The notes under the pieces are model-generated. The model saw only the letters and a list, made by a program, of their open reading frames with translations. It did no database searches and had not been told where the DNA came from. A program made the translations under genes and the position numbers. This document shows, in pieces, positions 40,512 through 51,298 of a stretch of 64,000 nucleotides of DNA (the first letter of the stretch is position 1; every line of letters begins with the position of its first letter). Source of the stretch: Haemophilus parainfluenzae (GTDB lineage Bacteria > Pseudomonadota > Gammaproteobacteria > Enterobacterales > Pasteurellaceae); assembly GCF_003252725.1 (NCBI RefSeq), contig NZ_QEPO01000002.1, positions 310,001 through 374,000 of the forward strand, in the 5' to 3' direction.

Positions 40512-41707
40512 GTTAATAACTCTAAGGATTTATCTAGTGCCGCAAAAAAAGCGTCCACATCTTGTGGGCTGTTATAAGGCGCAAAAGAAAGTCGTAGTGT
40601 AGTGCGCTCACCAAGGCGGGCTAAATAAGGTTGTGCACAATGTTCACCAACACGCAACGCAATTTTTTGTTCGCTCAGGAGCGTAGCAAGATCGGATGCC
40701 GCAATCCCATCAAAAACAAAACAAACCACTGAACTTGGCTGCGGTGAATTGAATAAACGACAATTCGGATAGTTTTTTAACCGCACTTTACTTTGTTCAG
40801 CAAGAGCTACTGCATGCGACTCGGCTGCTTGAAAATCCCATTTTTTGAGCCAATCTAACACCGCACCAAAGCCAATCACGCCCGCAATATTTGGTGTGCC
40901 GGCTTCTAATCGATAAGGCAAATCGGCAAAAGTAATGCATTCATGGGATACGCGCTCAATCATTTTTCCACCGTAAAAAAGCGGTTGCAATAGGGAAAGC
41001 GAGCTTAATTTTCCGCTTAATACGCCAATGCCGTTTGGTCCATAGATTTTGTGTGCAGAAAAGGCAATAAAATCCGCATCTAATGCCTGTAAATCAATCT
41101 GTATATGACTAACAGCCTGAGCGGCATCTACTAAAATGAGCGCATTGCTATGTTGGCGGATTAGTCGAATTAAATGTTGGATATGTTGTTCCGTTCCCGT
41201 TACGTTGGAAACAAAATTGAGTGCCACTAATTTGGTTTTCTCATTTAAGGCTTTAATTAAGGCATTTTCATCAATTAGCCAATTATCCAAAATGGGCAGC
41301 ACTTTAATTTTCGCGCCGCATTTTTTCGCTGTTTCGTGCCAAGTAACAAAATTAGCATGATGGTCCGCTTGGCTAATTAAAATCTCGTCATCTGCATGCA
41401 ATGAGGGGAGTAAACCGTTAGCAACCAAATTAATGCTATGAGTTGTTCCAGAAGTCCAAATTACCGCTTTTTCATCTTCCGCATTAATTAAGGTTTTAAC
41501 TAGGTGACGAGCATTTTCATATTGTGCTGTTTGCGCCGCTTCATACTGACTACGATGCACAGAACCTGCCGATTGATAAAAAGTAGTCGTTGCATCAATG
41601 AGTGCTTGAGGTTTTAATGCCGTCGCTGCATTATCCAAATAGACCACGGCATTTGGCGATGTAAAATAAGGGAATTCATTTTTAAATGATTGATAATCAA
41701 AAGCCAT
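40505..41707 (-). CDS. csdA: Cysteine desulfurase CsdA
   Basis: 400 aa from ATG 41707 (GGAG eight bases upstream); a longer in-frame upstream extension overlaps the nuclease gene and is rejected. Class V aminotransferase fold with PLP-binding Lys in FSAHKIYGPNG (about 225), VYLDNAATALKP near the N-terminus, and the catalytic Cys in RVGEHCAQP. Provides sulfur with CsdE to Fe-S or tRNA thiolation routes. It overlaps both neighbours. Confidence 0.93.
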   Translation of the reverse strand: MAFDYQSFKNEFPYFTSPNAVVYLDNAATALKPQALIDATTTFYQSAGSVHRSQYEAAQTAQYENARHLVKTLINAEDEKAVIWTSGTTHSINLVANGLLPSLHADDEILISQADHHANFVTWHETAKKCGAKIKVLPILDNWLIDENALIKALNEKTKLVALNFVSNVTGTEQHIQHLIRLIRQHSNALILVDAAQAVSHIQIDLQALDADFIAFSAHKIYGPNGIGVLSGKLSSLSLLQPLFYGGKMIERVSHECITFADLPYRLEAGTPNIAGVIGFGAVLDWLKKWDFQAAESHAVALAEQSKVRLKNYPNCRLFNSPQPSSVVCFVFDGIAASDLATLLSEQKIALRVGEHCAQPYLARLGERTTLRLSFAPYNSPQDVDAFFAALDKSLELLTC

Positions 41708-42212
41708 GGTTATCTCCGTGTTTGAGTGTTTTTTTCTGTTTACGCCATTCATAAGGGGCAACAGGGTTGGGATCTCGCCATAAGCCGATTTTTTGTTGTT
41801 GGGCAAAATCTTGTGCCTGGAAGTAGATTGGATTTTTAGCATATTGCGGATAAACCCAAGCCATGCCGTTTTTCACCATTTCTAAGTTGATGTTTTGTTC
41901 TTGTAGATAAACCGTTGCCAAAATACGTTGGTAGCGATCATAACCGGAAACTGACAACGTCATATTTTGTTTGAAAACAAGCTGTGAAAGATATTGTTTG
42001 GCTTTCTTTCCAAATGGTTGGCCTTTTTCTGGAGCATCAATTTCTTGTAATCGCACTTTGAATTGTTTTTTAGTGGGTAAGAGGCAAGTCAGGGTGTCGC
42101 CATCACTTACGCCTACTACCCAGCATTCTACTTGGCGTTCTGCTGAGATTGAAAATTGCGTCCAAAGTGCGGTTAAAATTATGGTTAAAAATAAGAAGAA
42201 TTTTTTAATCAT
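41697..42212 (-). CDS. Thermonuclease-family (SNase-like) exported nuclease
   Basis: 171 aa from ATG 42212, giving a clear signal peptide (about 1-26, FSISA). An upstream TTG in frame adds 9 unlikely residues. SNase-type motifs: VGVSDGDTLTC, KVRLQEIDAPEKGQPFG, and YDRYQRILATVYL. It probably degrades DNA in the periplasm or outside the cell. It overlaps csdA by 11 bp. Confidence 0.88.
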   Translation of the reverse strand: MIKKFFLFLTIILTALWTQFSISAERQVECWVVGVSDGDTLTCLLPTKKQFKVRLQEIDAPEKGQPFGKKAKQYLSQLVFKQNMTLSVSGYDRYQRILATVYLQEQNINLEMVKNGMAWVYPQYAKNPIYFQAQDFAQQQKIGLWRDPNPVAPYEWRKQKKTLKHGDNHGF

Positions 42213-42323
42213 TTGGAATTTCTTTGATCTGCATCGCAAAATTTAGCTAAAATGAATGGGTAATTTTAACAAAAAAGCGTAAAATAAATTTTAATTATTA
42301 TTAAAAAAATTGATAGAGGAAAT

Positions 42324-42740
42324 ATGTTACTCCAAAAAGGCGTTCAACTCGCTCGTTCGCTCATCATTTTATACATTATGTTACTACTCGGCAATTTGAT
42401 TTCTCACTATATCCCAGTGGGGATCCCAGGCAGCATTTGGGGATTGTTATTACTTTTTTTAGGTTTAACGACTCATATAATTCACTTGGAGTGGATTTAT
42501 TTCGGTTCGAGCTTACTGATCCGATACATGGCGGTCCTTTTTGTGCCTGTGAGCGTGGGGATTATCAAATATTATGATTTACTCGTGGCCCAGTGGAAAG
42601 TTTTACTTATTCCAAATATTCTCAGTACCGTTCTGACACTTTTAGTTATTGCATTTATAGGAAACTATTTATTTTATAAACAATCCTTTACCCATAAGCG
42701 TAAAAAAGTATTAGAAAGACGCAATCTTCAAGCTGACTAA
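42324..42740 (+). CDS. LrgA/CidA (YohJ)-family holin-like membrane protein
   Basis: 138 aa with about four hydrophobic helices and the family segment [19 protein letters not shown] (about 31-49). Possible antiholin-like partner of the following LrgB. Gap of 9 bp to the next gene. The start has a GAGGAAAT ribosome site. Confidence 0.88.
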   Translation: MLLQKGVQLARSLIILYIMLLLGNLISHYIPVGIPGSIWGLLLLFLGLTTHIIHLEWIYFGSSLLIRYMAVLFVPVSVGIIKYYDLLVAQWKVLLIPNILSTVLTLLVIAFIGNYLFYKQSFTHKRKKVLERRNLQAD

Positions 42741-42749
42741 GGTTTTATT

Positions 42750-43442
42750 ATGCAGTATGCAATTTATCTTTATACCATTTTAACGATTTTTGGATTTTGG
42801 CTCGCATTACAAATCAGTAAACGTTGGAAATCCATGATTTTCAATACGTTCGTGCTCACAGTATCAATTCTTGTGCTGATTTTAGTAGTTGGCGATATTC
42901 CTTATGATGATTACATGGCGGGTAATGCGCCGATTAATAATTTATTAGGCGTGAGTATTGTTGCGCTGGCGTTACCGTTGTATGAACAACTTCGTCAAAT
43001 TGCGAAACAATGGAAAATTATTCTTTCTGTGGTGACATTGGCTTCTCTGTTTTCCATGTTTACCGGTGCCATTTTTGCGATTATTTTAGGAGCGAGTCCT
43101 GAAATGGTGGCGACCGTATTGCCAAAATCAATTACCACGCCAATTGCGATGGAAGTGTCTTCTCATTTAGGCGGTATTCCAGCCGTTACAGCCGTAGGCG
43201 TGATTGTTGCAGGTTTACAAGGTTCGGTTTTTGGTTATCTCATCTTGAAAAAACTCGGTATCAAACAACAAGAAGCGGTGGGGTTATCTGTTGGTGCAGT
43301 TTCTCACGCACTCGGCACAGTAAGCTGTATGGAAGCTGATCCGAAAGCGGGGAGTTATAGTTCGATTTCTTTGGTACTTTGCGGTATTATGAGCTCAATT
43401 TTAGCCCCCTTAGTATTCCATATTATTCGTCTATTTTTATGA
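42750..43442 (+). CDS. LrgB/CidB (YohK)-family membrane protein
   Basis: 230 aa, about seven hydrophobic segments, with the LrgB signature [23 protein letters not shown] (about 125-147) and GVSHALGT-like [21 protein letters not shown]. Linked in Firmicutes to murein hydrolase control, in other groups to glycolate/pyruvate or other transport; role here unknown. The stop overlaps dgt as ATGA. Confidence 0.9.
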   Translation: MQYAIYLYTILTIFGFWLALQISKRWKSMIFNTFVLTVSILVLILVVGDIPYDDYMAGNAPINNLLGVSIVALALPLYEQLRQIAKQWKIILSVVTLASLFSMFTGAIFAIILGASPEMVATVLPKSITTPIAMEVSSHLGGIPAVTAVGVIVAGLQGSVFGYLILKKLGIKQQEAVGLSVGAVSHALGTVSCMEADPKAGSYSSISLVLCGIMSSILAPLVFHIIRLFL

Positions 43443-44791
43443 GAACCCAATTAGCTGATTTTTGGACTGAACGTTTCCTTCCTGATCCGCCTCGAGAAAA
43501 AGATCACCGACCACCATTTCGTCGTGATCGCGGGCGGATTTTACATTCCGCCGCTTTTCGTTGTTTACAAGCCAAAACACAGATTCACGCGGTGGGCGAA
43601 AATGATTTTTATCGCACGCGCCTAACTCATTCTCTAGAAGTGGCACAAATCGGTAGCAGCCTGGTTTCCCAATTAAAATTTGCGGAAAGTTATGTTGCTA
43701 TTTCAGACCAGCTTCATATTGAAAAAAGTGAATTGCAGAAACAACTCAAGCCTTTATTACCAACTAATGATTTAATTGAAAGTTTATGCTTTGCGCATGA
43801 TATTGGTCACCCACCGTTTGGTCATGGTGGGGAAGTAGCACTCAATTATATGATGCGTAATCATGGCGGCTTTGAAGGCAATGCGCAGACATTTCGTATT
43901 ATTACTAAACTTGAGCCTTATACTGAAACAGCAGGGATGAATTTAACGCGTCGTGCTATTTTAGGTGTGGTGAAATATCCGAATATTTTAGACTTATCTT
44001 CCCCGAAATATGCCCAGTTGACGCATACTGAAAACGCTGATCCGCGTTATGTCAAAATTAGCGATTGGAAGCCTGGAAAAGGGTTATTCCGTGATGACGT
44101 CACAATGTTTAATTGGCTATTGCAAAACCTTTCTGAAAATGACCGCACTTTGTTTGGTTCATTTCAAAAAGTGCGGTCAAATCCTGCTGAGTTTTTAAAA
44201 ACACAATTTAAATCATTAGATTGTAGCATTATGGAATTGGCGGATGATATTGCGTATGGGGTACATGATTTAGAAGATGCGATTGTGACCGGTGTAGTAA
44301 ATCAACATCAGTGGCAAGAAGCATTGGATGAACTTAAAACAATTCCTTCAGATTGGTTGGCAAAAAATATAGAGCAAGTTAGCCAACGATTGTTCTCCAA
44401 TCATCATTTTGAGCGTAAAAATGCCATTGGTGCATTAGTGAATTTCTTTATCACCCATGTTCGCTGGAAAGTCACCGGCAATTTTGATGAGCCTTTGTTA
44501 CGTTATAACGCGGAATTACCACAAGATGTTATTGCGGCATTAAATGTATTCAAAAAATTTGTATGGAAGTACGTGATTCGCCATGTTGAAACGCAACGTA
44601 TTGAATATAAAGGCCAACGTATTCTCACGGAAATGTTCCAGATTTTTGAGTCTGACCCAGAACGTTTATTGCCAACGAATACGGCTAATCGTTGGAGAAA
44701 TGCACCGGAGCAGGGCAAAAAACGTATTATTTGTGATTATATCGCGGGCATGTCAGATGCCTATGCCTTAAAGGTTTATTATCAGCTCTAA
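43439..44791 (+). CDS. dgt: Deoxyguanosinetriphosphate triphosphohydrolase-like protein
   Basis: 450 aa from ATG 43439, which overlaps the lrgB stop. HD-domain hydrolase with HSLEVAQIG (about 61) and [16 protein letters not shown] (about 115-130) giving the metal-binding His/Asp set, plus [13 protein letters not shown]. It is the short form, so it may act on several dNTPs rather than only dGTP. An inverted USS pair (44141-44178) lies within the coding sequence. 45 bp before uup. Confidence 0.9.
   Translation: MRTQLADFWTERFLPDPPREKDHRPPFRRDRGRILHSAAFRCLQAKTQIHAVGENDFYRTRLTHSLEVAQIGSSLVSQLKFAESYVAISDQLHIEKSELQKQLKPLLPTNDLIESLCFAHDIGHPPFGHGGEVALNYMMRNHGGFEGNAQTFRIITKLEPYTETAGMNLTRRAILGVVKYPNILDLSSPKYAQLTHTENADPRYVKISDWKPGKGLFRDDVTMFNWLLQNLSENDRTLFGSFQKVRSNPAEFLKTQFKSLDCSIMELADDIAYGVHDLEDAIVTGVVNQHQWQEALDELKTIPSDWLAKNIEQVSQRLFSNHHFERKNAIGALVNFFITHVRWKVTGNFDEPLLRYNAELPQDVIAALNVFKKFVWKYVIRHVETQRIEYKGQRILTEMFQIFESDPERLLPTNTANRWRNAPEQGKKRIICDYIAGMSDAYALKVYYQL
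44141..44178. repeat. Inverted USS pair inside dgt
   Basis: GACCGCACTTT (44141-44151) and AAAGTGCGGTC (44168-44178) form an 11-bp perfect stem in coding sequence, encoding the DRTLFGS and KVRSN segments. No long T-run follows. Confidence 0.85.
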
Positions 44792-44836
44792 AATGCGGTT
44801 ATTTTTATTGATATTTTGAATTTATAGGACAATTTT

Positions 44837-46780
44837 GTGGCATTAATTAGTTTAACTAACGCTTATCTTTCTTTTAGTGATCACCCCTTACTTGATCATG
44901 CTGAACTTCATATTGAACCCAATGAGCGCGTGTGTTTGGTAGGGCGTAACGGTGCAGGTAAATCGACTTTATTAAAAATTATTGCACAGCAAGTCACGAT
45001 GGATGACGGCAAAGTGCAGTATGAAAAAGATTTAGTGGTTTCACGTTTAGAACAAGATCCGCCTCGCCATGCTGAAGGGAATGTATTTGATTATGTGGCG
45101 GAAGGGATTGAACATTTAGCAGATTTGTTAAAGGAATATCACCATATTTCGCAAGAGTTGACACAAAATTATAGTGAACAAACTCTTAACCAACTGGCAC
45201 AAGTGCAAGCAAAATTAGAGCATACCAACGGCTGGCAGTTTGAAAATAAAATCAATGAAGTATTGCAAAAACTCGAGTTAAATCCTGATACTAAATTAGC
45301 CGATTTATCGGGTGGTTGGTTGCGTAAAGCCGCTCTTGCTCGTGCGTTGGTCTGTAATCCTGATGTCTTGTTATTAGATGAACCGACCAACCATCTGGAC
45401 GTAGATGCAATAGAATGGTTAGAAAACTTCTTATTAGAATTCACCGGAAGTATTGTGTTTATTTCTCATGACCGTTCTTTTATCCGCAAAATGGCAACTC
45501 GTATTGTGGATTTAGACCGCGGTAAATTAGTGTCTTATCCTGGTGATTATGATTTATACCTCACCACGAAAGAAGAAAACTTACGTGTCGAAGCGTTACA
45601 GAACGAGCTTTTTGATAAGCGTTTAGCGCAAGAAGAGGTTTGGATTCGTCAAGGGATTAAAGCTCGCCGTACGCGTAATGAAGGCCGTGTGCGTGCTTTA
45701 AAAGCCATGCGTGAAGAACGTCGCCAACGTCGTGAGGTGATGGGGACTGCTAAGTTACAATTAGATAACTCAAGTCGTTCAGGCAAAATCGTGTTTGAAA
45801 TGGAAAATGTGTCTTATGAGATTGAAGGCAAACAGCTGCTCAAAGATTTCAGCACGACTATTCTACGAGGCGATAAAATGGCATTGGTTGGCCCAAATGG
45901 TTGCGGAAAAACCACGTTTATTAAACTTTTATTAGGTGAAATCAAGCCAACCAGCGGTCGCATTCATTGCGGTACAAAATTAGATATTGCTTATTTTGAT
46001 CAATATCGTGCTGATCTTGATCCAGAAAAAACGGTGATGGATAACGTTGCCGATGGCAAGCAGGATATTGAGGTCAATGGTGTAAAACGTCATGTGTTGG
46101 GCTATTTGCAGGATTTCTTATTTCCACCCAAACGAGCGATGACACCTGTAAAAGCGCTTTCAGGTGGTGAACGTAACCGTTTGTTATTGGCTAAATTATT
46201 ACTGAAACCTAATAATCTATTGATTCTCGATGAACCAACCAATGACTTGGATGTAGAAACCTTAGAATTATTGGAAGAAATCCTCACGGATTATCAAGGC
46301 ACCTTATTGATTGTCAGCCATGATCGTCAGTTTATTGATAATGTCGCGACTGAGTGTTATTTCTTTGAAGGAGATGGCGTATTGAATAAATACGTAGGCG
46401 GTTTCTTTGATGCGAAAGGACAACAAGCTAATTACTTTGCGATGAAAGCAGAGCAAGAGACCCCAAAATCTAAAAAAGATGCACTAAAAGTACAGGAAAG
46501 TGCGGTCAAAAATGACGCTGTTTCTCAAAAGCCAAAATCCGTTAAACTTTCTTACAAAGAACAACGTGAGTTAGAACAGCTACCGCAATTGTTGGAACAA
46601 TTGGAAGAGAAAATCACCGCACTTCAAGCTGAAATTGGTGATCCTCACTTTTTCCAACAAGCCCATGATGTAACAGATGCTAAGCTTAAGGAATTATCAG
46701 ACACCGAAGCTGAACTTGAAACAGCTTTCCTTCGTTGGGAAGAACTTGAAGAGAAAAAAACTCAAGCTGAAGCAAAATAG
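44837..46780 (+). CDS. uup: Uup-type ABC-F ATPase (GTG start)
   Basis: 647-aa ABC-F protein with two ATP-binding domains: Walker A GRNGAGKST (about 36-44) with signature LSGGWLRKAALARAL, and GPNGCGKTT (about 352) with LSGGERNRLLLAKLL. A C-terminal coiled coil (about 575-645) binds DNA in Uup. Uup acts in ribosome/DNA transactions and limits transposon precise excision in E. coli. A USS lies in the coding sequence (QESAVKND). GTG start with GGA upstream. Confidence 0.94.
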   Translation: MALISLTNAYLSFSDHPLLDHAELHIEPNERVCLVGRNGAGKSTLLKIIAQQVTMDDGKVQYEKDLVVSRLEQDPPRHAEGNVFDYVAEGIEHLADLLKEYHHISQELTQNYSEQTLNQLAQVQAKLEHTNGWQFENKINEVLQKLELNPDTKLADLSGGWLRKAALARALVCNPDVLLLDEPTNHLDVDAIEWLENFLLEFTGSIVFISHDRSFIRKMATRIVDLDRGKLVSYPGDYDLYLTTKEENLRVEALQNELFDKRLAQEEVWIRQGIKARRTRNEGRVRALKAMREERRQRREVMGTAKLQLDNSSRSGKIVFEMENVSYEIEGKQLLKDFSTTILRGDKMALVGPNGCGKTTFIKLLLGEIKPTSGRIHCGTKLDIAYFDQYRADLDPEKTVMDNVADGKQDIEVNGVKRHVLGYLQDFLFPPKRAMTPVKALSGGERNRLLLAKLLLKPNNLLILDEPTNDLDVETLELLEEILTDYQGTLLIVSHDRQFIDNVATECYFFEGDGVLNKYVGGFFDAKGQQANYFAMKAEQETPKSKKDALKVQESAVKNDAVSQKPKSVKLSYKEQRELEQLPQLLEQLEEKITALQAEIGDPHFFQQAHDVTDAKLKELSDTEAELETAFLRWEELEEKKTQAEAK

Positions 46781-46796
46781 AGGATAGATAAAAAAG

Positions 46797-46826
46797 AAAC
46801 CGAGCGAAATAGCTCGGTTTTTTTAT
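46797..46826. terminator. Terminator between uup and the NSS transporter
   Basis: AAACCGAGC (46797-46805) and GCTCGGTTT (46812-46820) followed by T's; A's on the other side allow use on both strands. Confidence 0.88.
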
Positions 46827-48196
46827 TAAATATTACTGATAAAAATCACCAAAATAATCACTGGAACCACAAATTTAACATAGTTAAACCAAATTGTGGT
46901 GAAGAGCGAATTTGGTGTTGGTGATAATTCTTTTTTTGCATCATCTTTTAATACGAAACCAACGAAAATGGCACAACCAAGTGCGGTTAACATAAAGAGA
47001 ATATTTCCGCTAACGAAATCGAAGGCATCGAAAATGCTTTTACCGAAAATAGTGAAATCTTTCCAAAGGTTATCACCCAGAATAGATGGCACGTTACCTA
47101 ATAAGAAAATCCCCATTAAGGTAACAAAAATCGCTTTACCACGGCGCATTCTGAGTTTTTCTTGTAATGCGGTGATGATGACTTCGTAAATCGTGATTGA
47201 TGTGGTTAATGCCGCAATAAGCAATAAACCGAAGAACACGATAGCAAAGAATTTACCCGCCCATAAATGTGAGAATACAATTGGTAAACTTTGGAAAACC
47301 AAGGTTGGCCCGGCGTTAGGTTCAATGCCGAATGTGAATAATGATGGAAAGATCATAAAACCACATAACACAGCGATAATAGTATTGGTGAAACCTGTAA
47401 TAACGGCTGTGTGAATAAGGTTTTCTTCTTTATTTAAATAGCTTGAGAGAGTAATTAATACACCGAAACCAAGGCTTAATGCGAAGAACACTTGCCCTAA
47501 TACGAAGATGAATAATTTAGGTGTGATTTTGCTGAAATCAGGTTTTAAGTAGAAAGTCACACCTTCCATTGCGCCAGGTAAGGTGAGGTTACGAATCACC
47601 ATACCAATTAGGAAGATAAAGAGTAATGGCATTAAGTATTTAACAGAACGTTCAATCCCACCAATGATACCTTTCGCTAAAATAATGTAATTCACCGCCA
47701 CGAACAGGAAGGTGTAAAGCATGATTTCCCATGGGTTGTTGCTGATGTGTAAATCGTAGAAATCTTTGGCCACTTCTTTTGTAATTGGGGCGCTAATATC
47801 AAGGGTGTTATTCATCAGACTAATGATATAAGACATCACCCAACCACCAAGCACCATATAATAGGCCATGATACCAAATGCGCCAAGAAGCCCCATGTAA
47901 CCGATAATTTTCCAATATTTGGAGATGTTTTTACCTTTATCTTGGATTTTATCGCCAAAGGCATCAATGGAATTCACACGTAAACGGCGACCGATGACGT
48001 TTTCTACTAAAATCATTGGGATACCAATCACAATCATTGCAATACAAAAGAGGAGTACGTAGGCACCACCGCCATTTTCACCCACTAAATAAGGAAAGCG
48101 CCATGTCGCCCCGAAGCCAACTGTCGCTCCCGCAACGGTGAGCACATAAGTTAGTCGGCTAGACCACGTTTGGCGAGATTGATTGTTTGTTGTCAT
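46826..48196 (-). CDS. NSS-family sodium-dependent transporter
   Basis: 456 aa with about 12 hydrophobic helices. N-terminal family motif TVAGATVGFGATWRFPYLVGENGGGAY shape (about 17-43) with the unwound TM1 Gly residues. Neurotransmitter:sodium symporter relatives import amino acids such as tryptophan, tyrosine or leucine; the substrate is not readable here. It follows nth by 26 bp in the rnf block. Confidence 0.9.
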   Translation of the reverse strand: MTTNNQSRQTWSSRLTYVLTVAGATVGFGATWRFPYLVGENGGGAYVLLFCIAMIVIGIPMILVENVIGRRLRVNSIDAFGDKIQDKGKNISKYWKIIGYMGLLGAFGIMAYYMVLGGWVMSYIISLMNNTLDISAPITKEVAKDFYDLHISNNPWEIMLYTFLFVAVNYIILAKGIIGGIERSVKYLMPLLFIFLIGMVIRNLTLPGAMEGVTFYLKPDFSKITPKLFIFVLGQVFFALSLGFGVLITLSSYLNKEENLIHTAVITGFTNTIIAVLCGFMIFPSLFTFGIEPNAGPTLVFQSLPIVFSHLWAGKFFAIVFFGLLLIAALTTSITIYEVIITALQEKLRMRRGKAIFVTLMGIFLLGNVPSILGDNLWKDFTIFGKSIFDAFDFVSGNILFMLTALGCAIFVGFVLKDDAKKELSPTPNSLFTTIWFNYVKFVVPVIILVIFISNI

Positions 48197-48222
48197 AATA
48201 TATTCCGTTTAATTGTATTCGT

Positions 48223-48858
48223 TTAATAATCTGTTTTTTCTTTGTATTCGCAGAGATCTTCAATTAAGCAAGCTCCGCAACGAGGTTTGCGGGCAATACA
48301 TGTATAACGCCCGTGCAAAATAAGCCAGTGATGCACATCGACTTTAAATTCTTTAGGCACAACTTTGAGCAGTTTTTCTTCTACTTTTACCACATCTTTA
48401 CCAGGGGCAAAATTTGTGCGGTTGCATACGCGAAAAATATGGGTATCCACAGCAATAGTCGGGTGACCGAAAGCAGTATTTAATACCACATTCGCTGTTT
48501 TTCTGCCAACACCCGCAAGGGCTTCTAAGGCTTCACGGCTTTCAGGTACTTCGCCGTTGTGTTTCTCAACTAAATCACGACAGGTTTTAATAATATTTTC
48601 TGCTTTGCTGTTATAAAGCCCGATGGTTTTAATGTATCCTTTTAAACCCTCTAAGCCAAGATCTAAAATGGCTTGTGGTGTATTCGCCACAGGGAATAAT
48701 TTTGCCGTCGCTTTATTGACACCTTTATCGGTGGCTTGGGCCGATAAGATCACGGCGATGAGTAATTCGAAAGGCGAATTATACTCTAATTCAGTGGTTG
48801 GATGCGGGTTTTGCTCCCGAAGTCGAGTGAGGATTTCAATTCGTTTAGCTTGGTTCAT
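48223..48858 (-). CDS. nth: Endonuclease III
   Basis: 211-aa DNA glycosylase/AP lyase for oxidised pyrimidines. Helix-hairpin-helix [15 protein letters not shown] (catalytic Lys near 120), Asp in AVDTHIFRV, and the 4Fe-4S loop C-x6-C-x2-C-x5-C near the C-terminus. It overlaps rnfE by 4 bp; rnf-nth linkage is conserved in gammaproteobacteria. Confidence 0.97.
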   Translation of the reverse strand: MNQAKRIEILTRLREQNPHPTTELEYNSPFELLIAVILSAQATDKGVNKATAKLFPVANTPQAILDLGLEGLKGYIKTIGLYNSKAENIIKTCRDLVEKHNGEVPESREALEALAGVGRKTANVVLNTAFGHPTIAVDTHIFRVCNRTNFAPGKDVVKVEEKLLKVVPKEFKVDVHHWLILHGRYTCIARKPRCGACLIEDLCEYKEKTDY

Positions 48859-49565
48859 TTTTTCATATCAATTCGGTTTTTAATCGCCAGTAGGATGCCT
48901 AATCCAATAAATGCACCTGGCGGAAGAATAAAGAGTAAAAAGCTACTATCCGTTTGGTAAATATGTAAAGTGAGGAATTTTGCCCACGGACCAAATAAGT
49001 TTTCAATGCCTTCGAAAAGCGTGCCTTGACCTAAGATTTCACGTAACGCACCTAATACGGTGATACTTAATGCCATGCCTAATCCCATTGAAAAACCATC
49101 CCAGGCAGCATGTGCTATGCTATTTTTAGAGGCAAAGGCTTCTGCACGACCGATGACGATACAGTTAGTCACGATTAAAGGAATAAAAATTCCAAGTGCT
49201 TGATAGAGTGTATAGGTATAAGCATTCATCAATAATTGCACCACGGTTACGGTGGTGGCAATAATCATCACATAAATTGGAATACGGATTTCGTGAGGGA
49301 TTTGCTTACGAAAGAGCGAAACAACGGTGTTTGTACAGGTTAAAACCAACATAGTCGCCAAACCTAAACCTAATGCATTTGTTGCAGTACTTGAAACAGC
49401 CAACAGCGGACAAAGCCCCAATAATTGCACGAGGGTTGAGTTATTTTTCCATACGCCTTGAATAAAGATTTCTTTCCAAACAGAAGGCGTTTGCGTTATT
49501 TCTTCTGAATTTTCAATCGCACTTTGCTCATCAAGTGCGGTCGTTTTTTCGGTTAAATCAGTCAT
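48855..49565 (-). CDS. rnfE: RnfE/RsxE, electron transport complex subunit
   Basis: 236 aa from ATG 49565 (AGGA nine bases upstream). Hydrophobic subunit with about six helices, homologous in fold to RnfA ([10 protein letters not shown] segment). The first about 25 residues are polar and hold a USS (TTALDE). Last Rnf gene before nth. Confidence 0.93.
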   Translation of the reverse strand: MTDLTEKTTALDEQSAIENSEEITQTPSVWKEIFIQGVWKNNSTLVQLLGLCPLLAVSSTATNALGLGLATMLVLTCTNTVVSLFRKQIPHEIRIPIYVMIIATTVTVVQLLMNAYTYTLYQALGIFIPLIVTNCIVIGRAEAFASKNSIAHAAWDGFSMGLGMALSITVLGALREILGQGTLFEGIENLFGPWAKFLTLHIYQTDSSFLLFILPPGAFIGLGILLAIKNRIDMKK

Positions 49566-49575
49566 AATAAATATC

Positions 49576-50202
49576 CTATTGTGCGTATTTTTTTGCCATC
49601 TCGTTGAGTAATGCTTCATTTTCAAGCATCACGAGAGCAGAGCGTTTTACTTGATTCACAATCGCGCGTGGCGTAATGGTTGCGCCAGAAAATTGGTCGA
49701 ATTTACCGCCATCTTTTTTGACCGCCCAATCTTTTAGGCTTTCAGGTACGATAACTTGGTTTGTAAAACTTAAAATCCAGTCAGAAATGCGAAGTTCGAT
49801 TTTATCGCCTAATCCAGGGGTTTCATGATGTTCGATGACACGCACACCTAAAACTTCACCTTTTGGTGTAATCCCCACTAATAAACGAATATTCCCTGAA
49901 TAACCATCTGGTGCTGTCGTTTCATAAGCATAGGCAGTTGGTACATGATCTTTGATCGCAAAATAGAGTTTTTGAATGCCTTTGAGTTTATCTTGCTCAG
50001 GCGTTTCTACGCTTTCAAGCAAGTTATTATTAAAATAATCTTGAGGGATGACTTGGAGTAATAACGCTTTTTGTTGTTCAGCCATGGCTTCATCAATTTT
50101 ATCTTTTGTCAGCATATAAATGCCTGCAGAAACAGCGGTACATACAAGCGCAATAAAACCTAATAACAAACCAAAACGGGAGGTGACTTTAAAAATACCC
50201 AT
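49576..50202 (-). CDS. rnfG: RnfG/RsxG, FMN-binding subunit
   Basis: 208 aa from ATG 50202 (GGGAG just upstream). One N-terminal membrane helix and a periplasmic FMN domain with the covalent flavin motif SGATITP (Thr near 175-180). It overlaps rnfD by one base (TAATG). Confidence 0.94.
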   Translation of the reverse strand: MGIFKVTSRFGLLLGFIALVCTAVSAGIYMLTKDKIDEAMAEQQKALLLQVIPQDYFNNNLLESVETPEQDKLKGIQKLYFAIKDHVPTAYAYETTAPDGYSGNIRLLVGITPKGEVLGVRVIEHHETPGLGDKIELRISDWILSFTNQVIVPESLKDWAVKKDGGKFDQFSGATITPRAIVNQVKRSALVMLENEALLNEMAKKYAQ

Positions 50203-51284
50203 TATTTTCTCCCTTTTGCAAAGTGTCCCGCTACGCGAGGACGGGTGTAGTAGTCGATAAGTGGCACACAAATATTACTTAACAAAATCGCAAATGCTAC
50301 GCCGTCAGGATAGTTTCCAAAGTAACGAATGAGGTAAACCAATAGTCCAACCAAAGTACCAAATACAAGCTTACCACGAGGTGTGATAGACGCTGTGACA
50401 GGGTCTGTCGCAATAAAGAACGCGCCAAACATCATGGCACCGCTAAAGAGCTGGCTAATCATACTTAAATGATGATGACCTGACATCGCAGTGATTGTTG
50501 CTAAGGTCACAAAGGTCACGAGCATTGAAACGGGAATTTGCCAGTGAATTTTTTTCTTTAAGATTAATATAATTCCACCAAGCATGAATGCCAGATTTAC
50601 TTGCCACCAACCTTCAGCAAAGTCAGTCCCGTTTTGTAATAAAATCGGTAATTTTACAAAATCATGGAATACGCTTTCATCGCCTTGATGCAAGTTATAG
50701 AAGATTTTTGCGCTGTCTAATGGTGTCGCTTGTGTAATTCCATCAATGGAATGAACAAGTTGACTTAAACTAAATCCATCAGTGGTTAAGCCGGTGAAAA
50801 CTAAAGAAATGGAGTCTGCAAATGTTGGAGGTTCATTCAATAATGAAATAGGCGGCATCCAACTTGTCATTTGTAGTGGGAAAGAAATCAATAGTACCAC
50901 ATAACCCACCATAGCTGGATTGAAAGGGTTTTGTCCCAAACCGCCATAAACATGTTTACCTAGAATAACAGCGGAAAGCGTACCGATTAAAATCACCCAA
51001 TAAGGTGCATAAGGCGGAATCGCCATCGCTAAAATTAAGGCAGTAAGCACCACACTAAAATCTGAAATATAGACCAGGTTTGGCTTATTACGCAATTTAG
51101 TCACAATAAACTCAAGTAATAATGCGAAAGAAATAGCCAAAGCGGATTGCACCAAAACACCCATTCCAAAATAATAAATCTGCGTGAGTAGGGCAGGCAG
51201 CATGGCTGCAATCACCCATAACATAATACGGGCGGTTAATTTGCCTGAATGGGTATGAGGCGAACTCTCCATTTTCTTAAACAT
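50202..51284 (-). CDS. rnfD: RnfD/RsxD, membrane subunit
   Basis: 360-aa multi-helix protein with a conserved [19 protein letters not shown] segment (about 111-129) and [15 protein letters not shown]. The expected covalently bound FMN Thr probably lies in [10 protein letters not shown] (about 183-192). AGGA lies upstream of the ATG. Confidence 0.94.
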   Translation of the reverse strand: MFKKMESSPHTHSGKLTARIMLWVIAAMLPALLTQIYYFGMGVLVQSALAISFALLLEFIVTKLRNKPNLVYISDFSVVLTALILAMAIPPYAPYWVILIGTLSAVILGKHVYGGLGQNPFNPAMVGYVVLLISFPLQMTSWMPPISLLNEPPTFADSISLVFTGLTTDGFSLSQLVHSIDGITQATPLDSAKIFYNLHQGDESVFHDFVKLPILLQNGTDFAEGWWQVNLAFMLGGIILILKKKIHWQIPVSMLVTFVTLATITAMSGHHHLSMISQLFSGAMMFGAFFIATDPVTASITPRGKLVFGTLVGLLVYLIRYFGNYPDGVAFAILLSNICVPLIDYYTRPRVAGHFAKGRK

Positions 51285-51298
51285 AATTTTTTCCTGCG

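Noticed and set aside
41708-41842. Long N-terminal extension of csdA
   Set aside because: Lies in the nuclease gene in another frame; ATG 41707 has GGAG and fits CsdA length.
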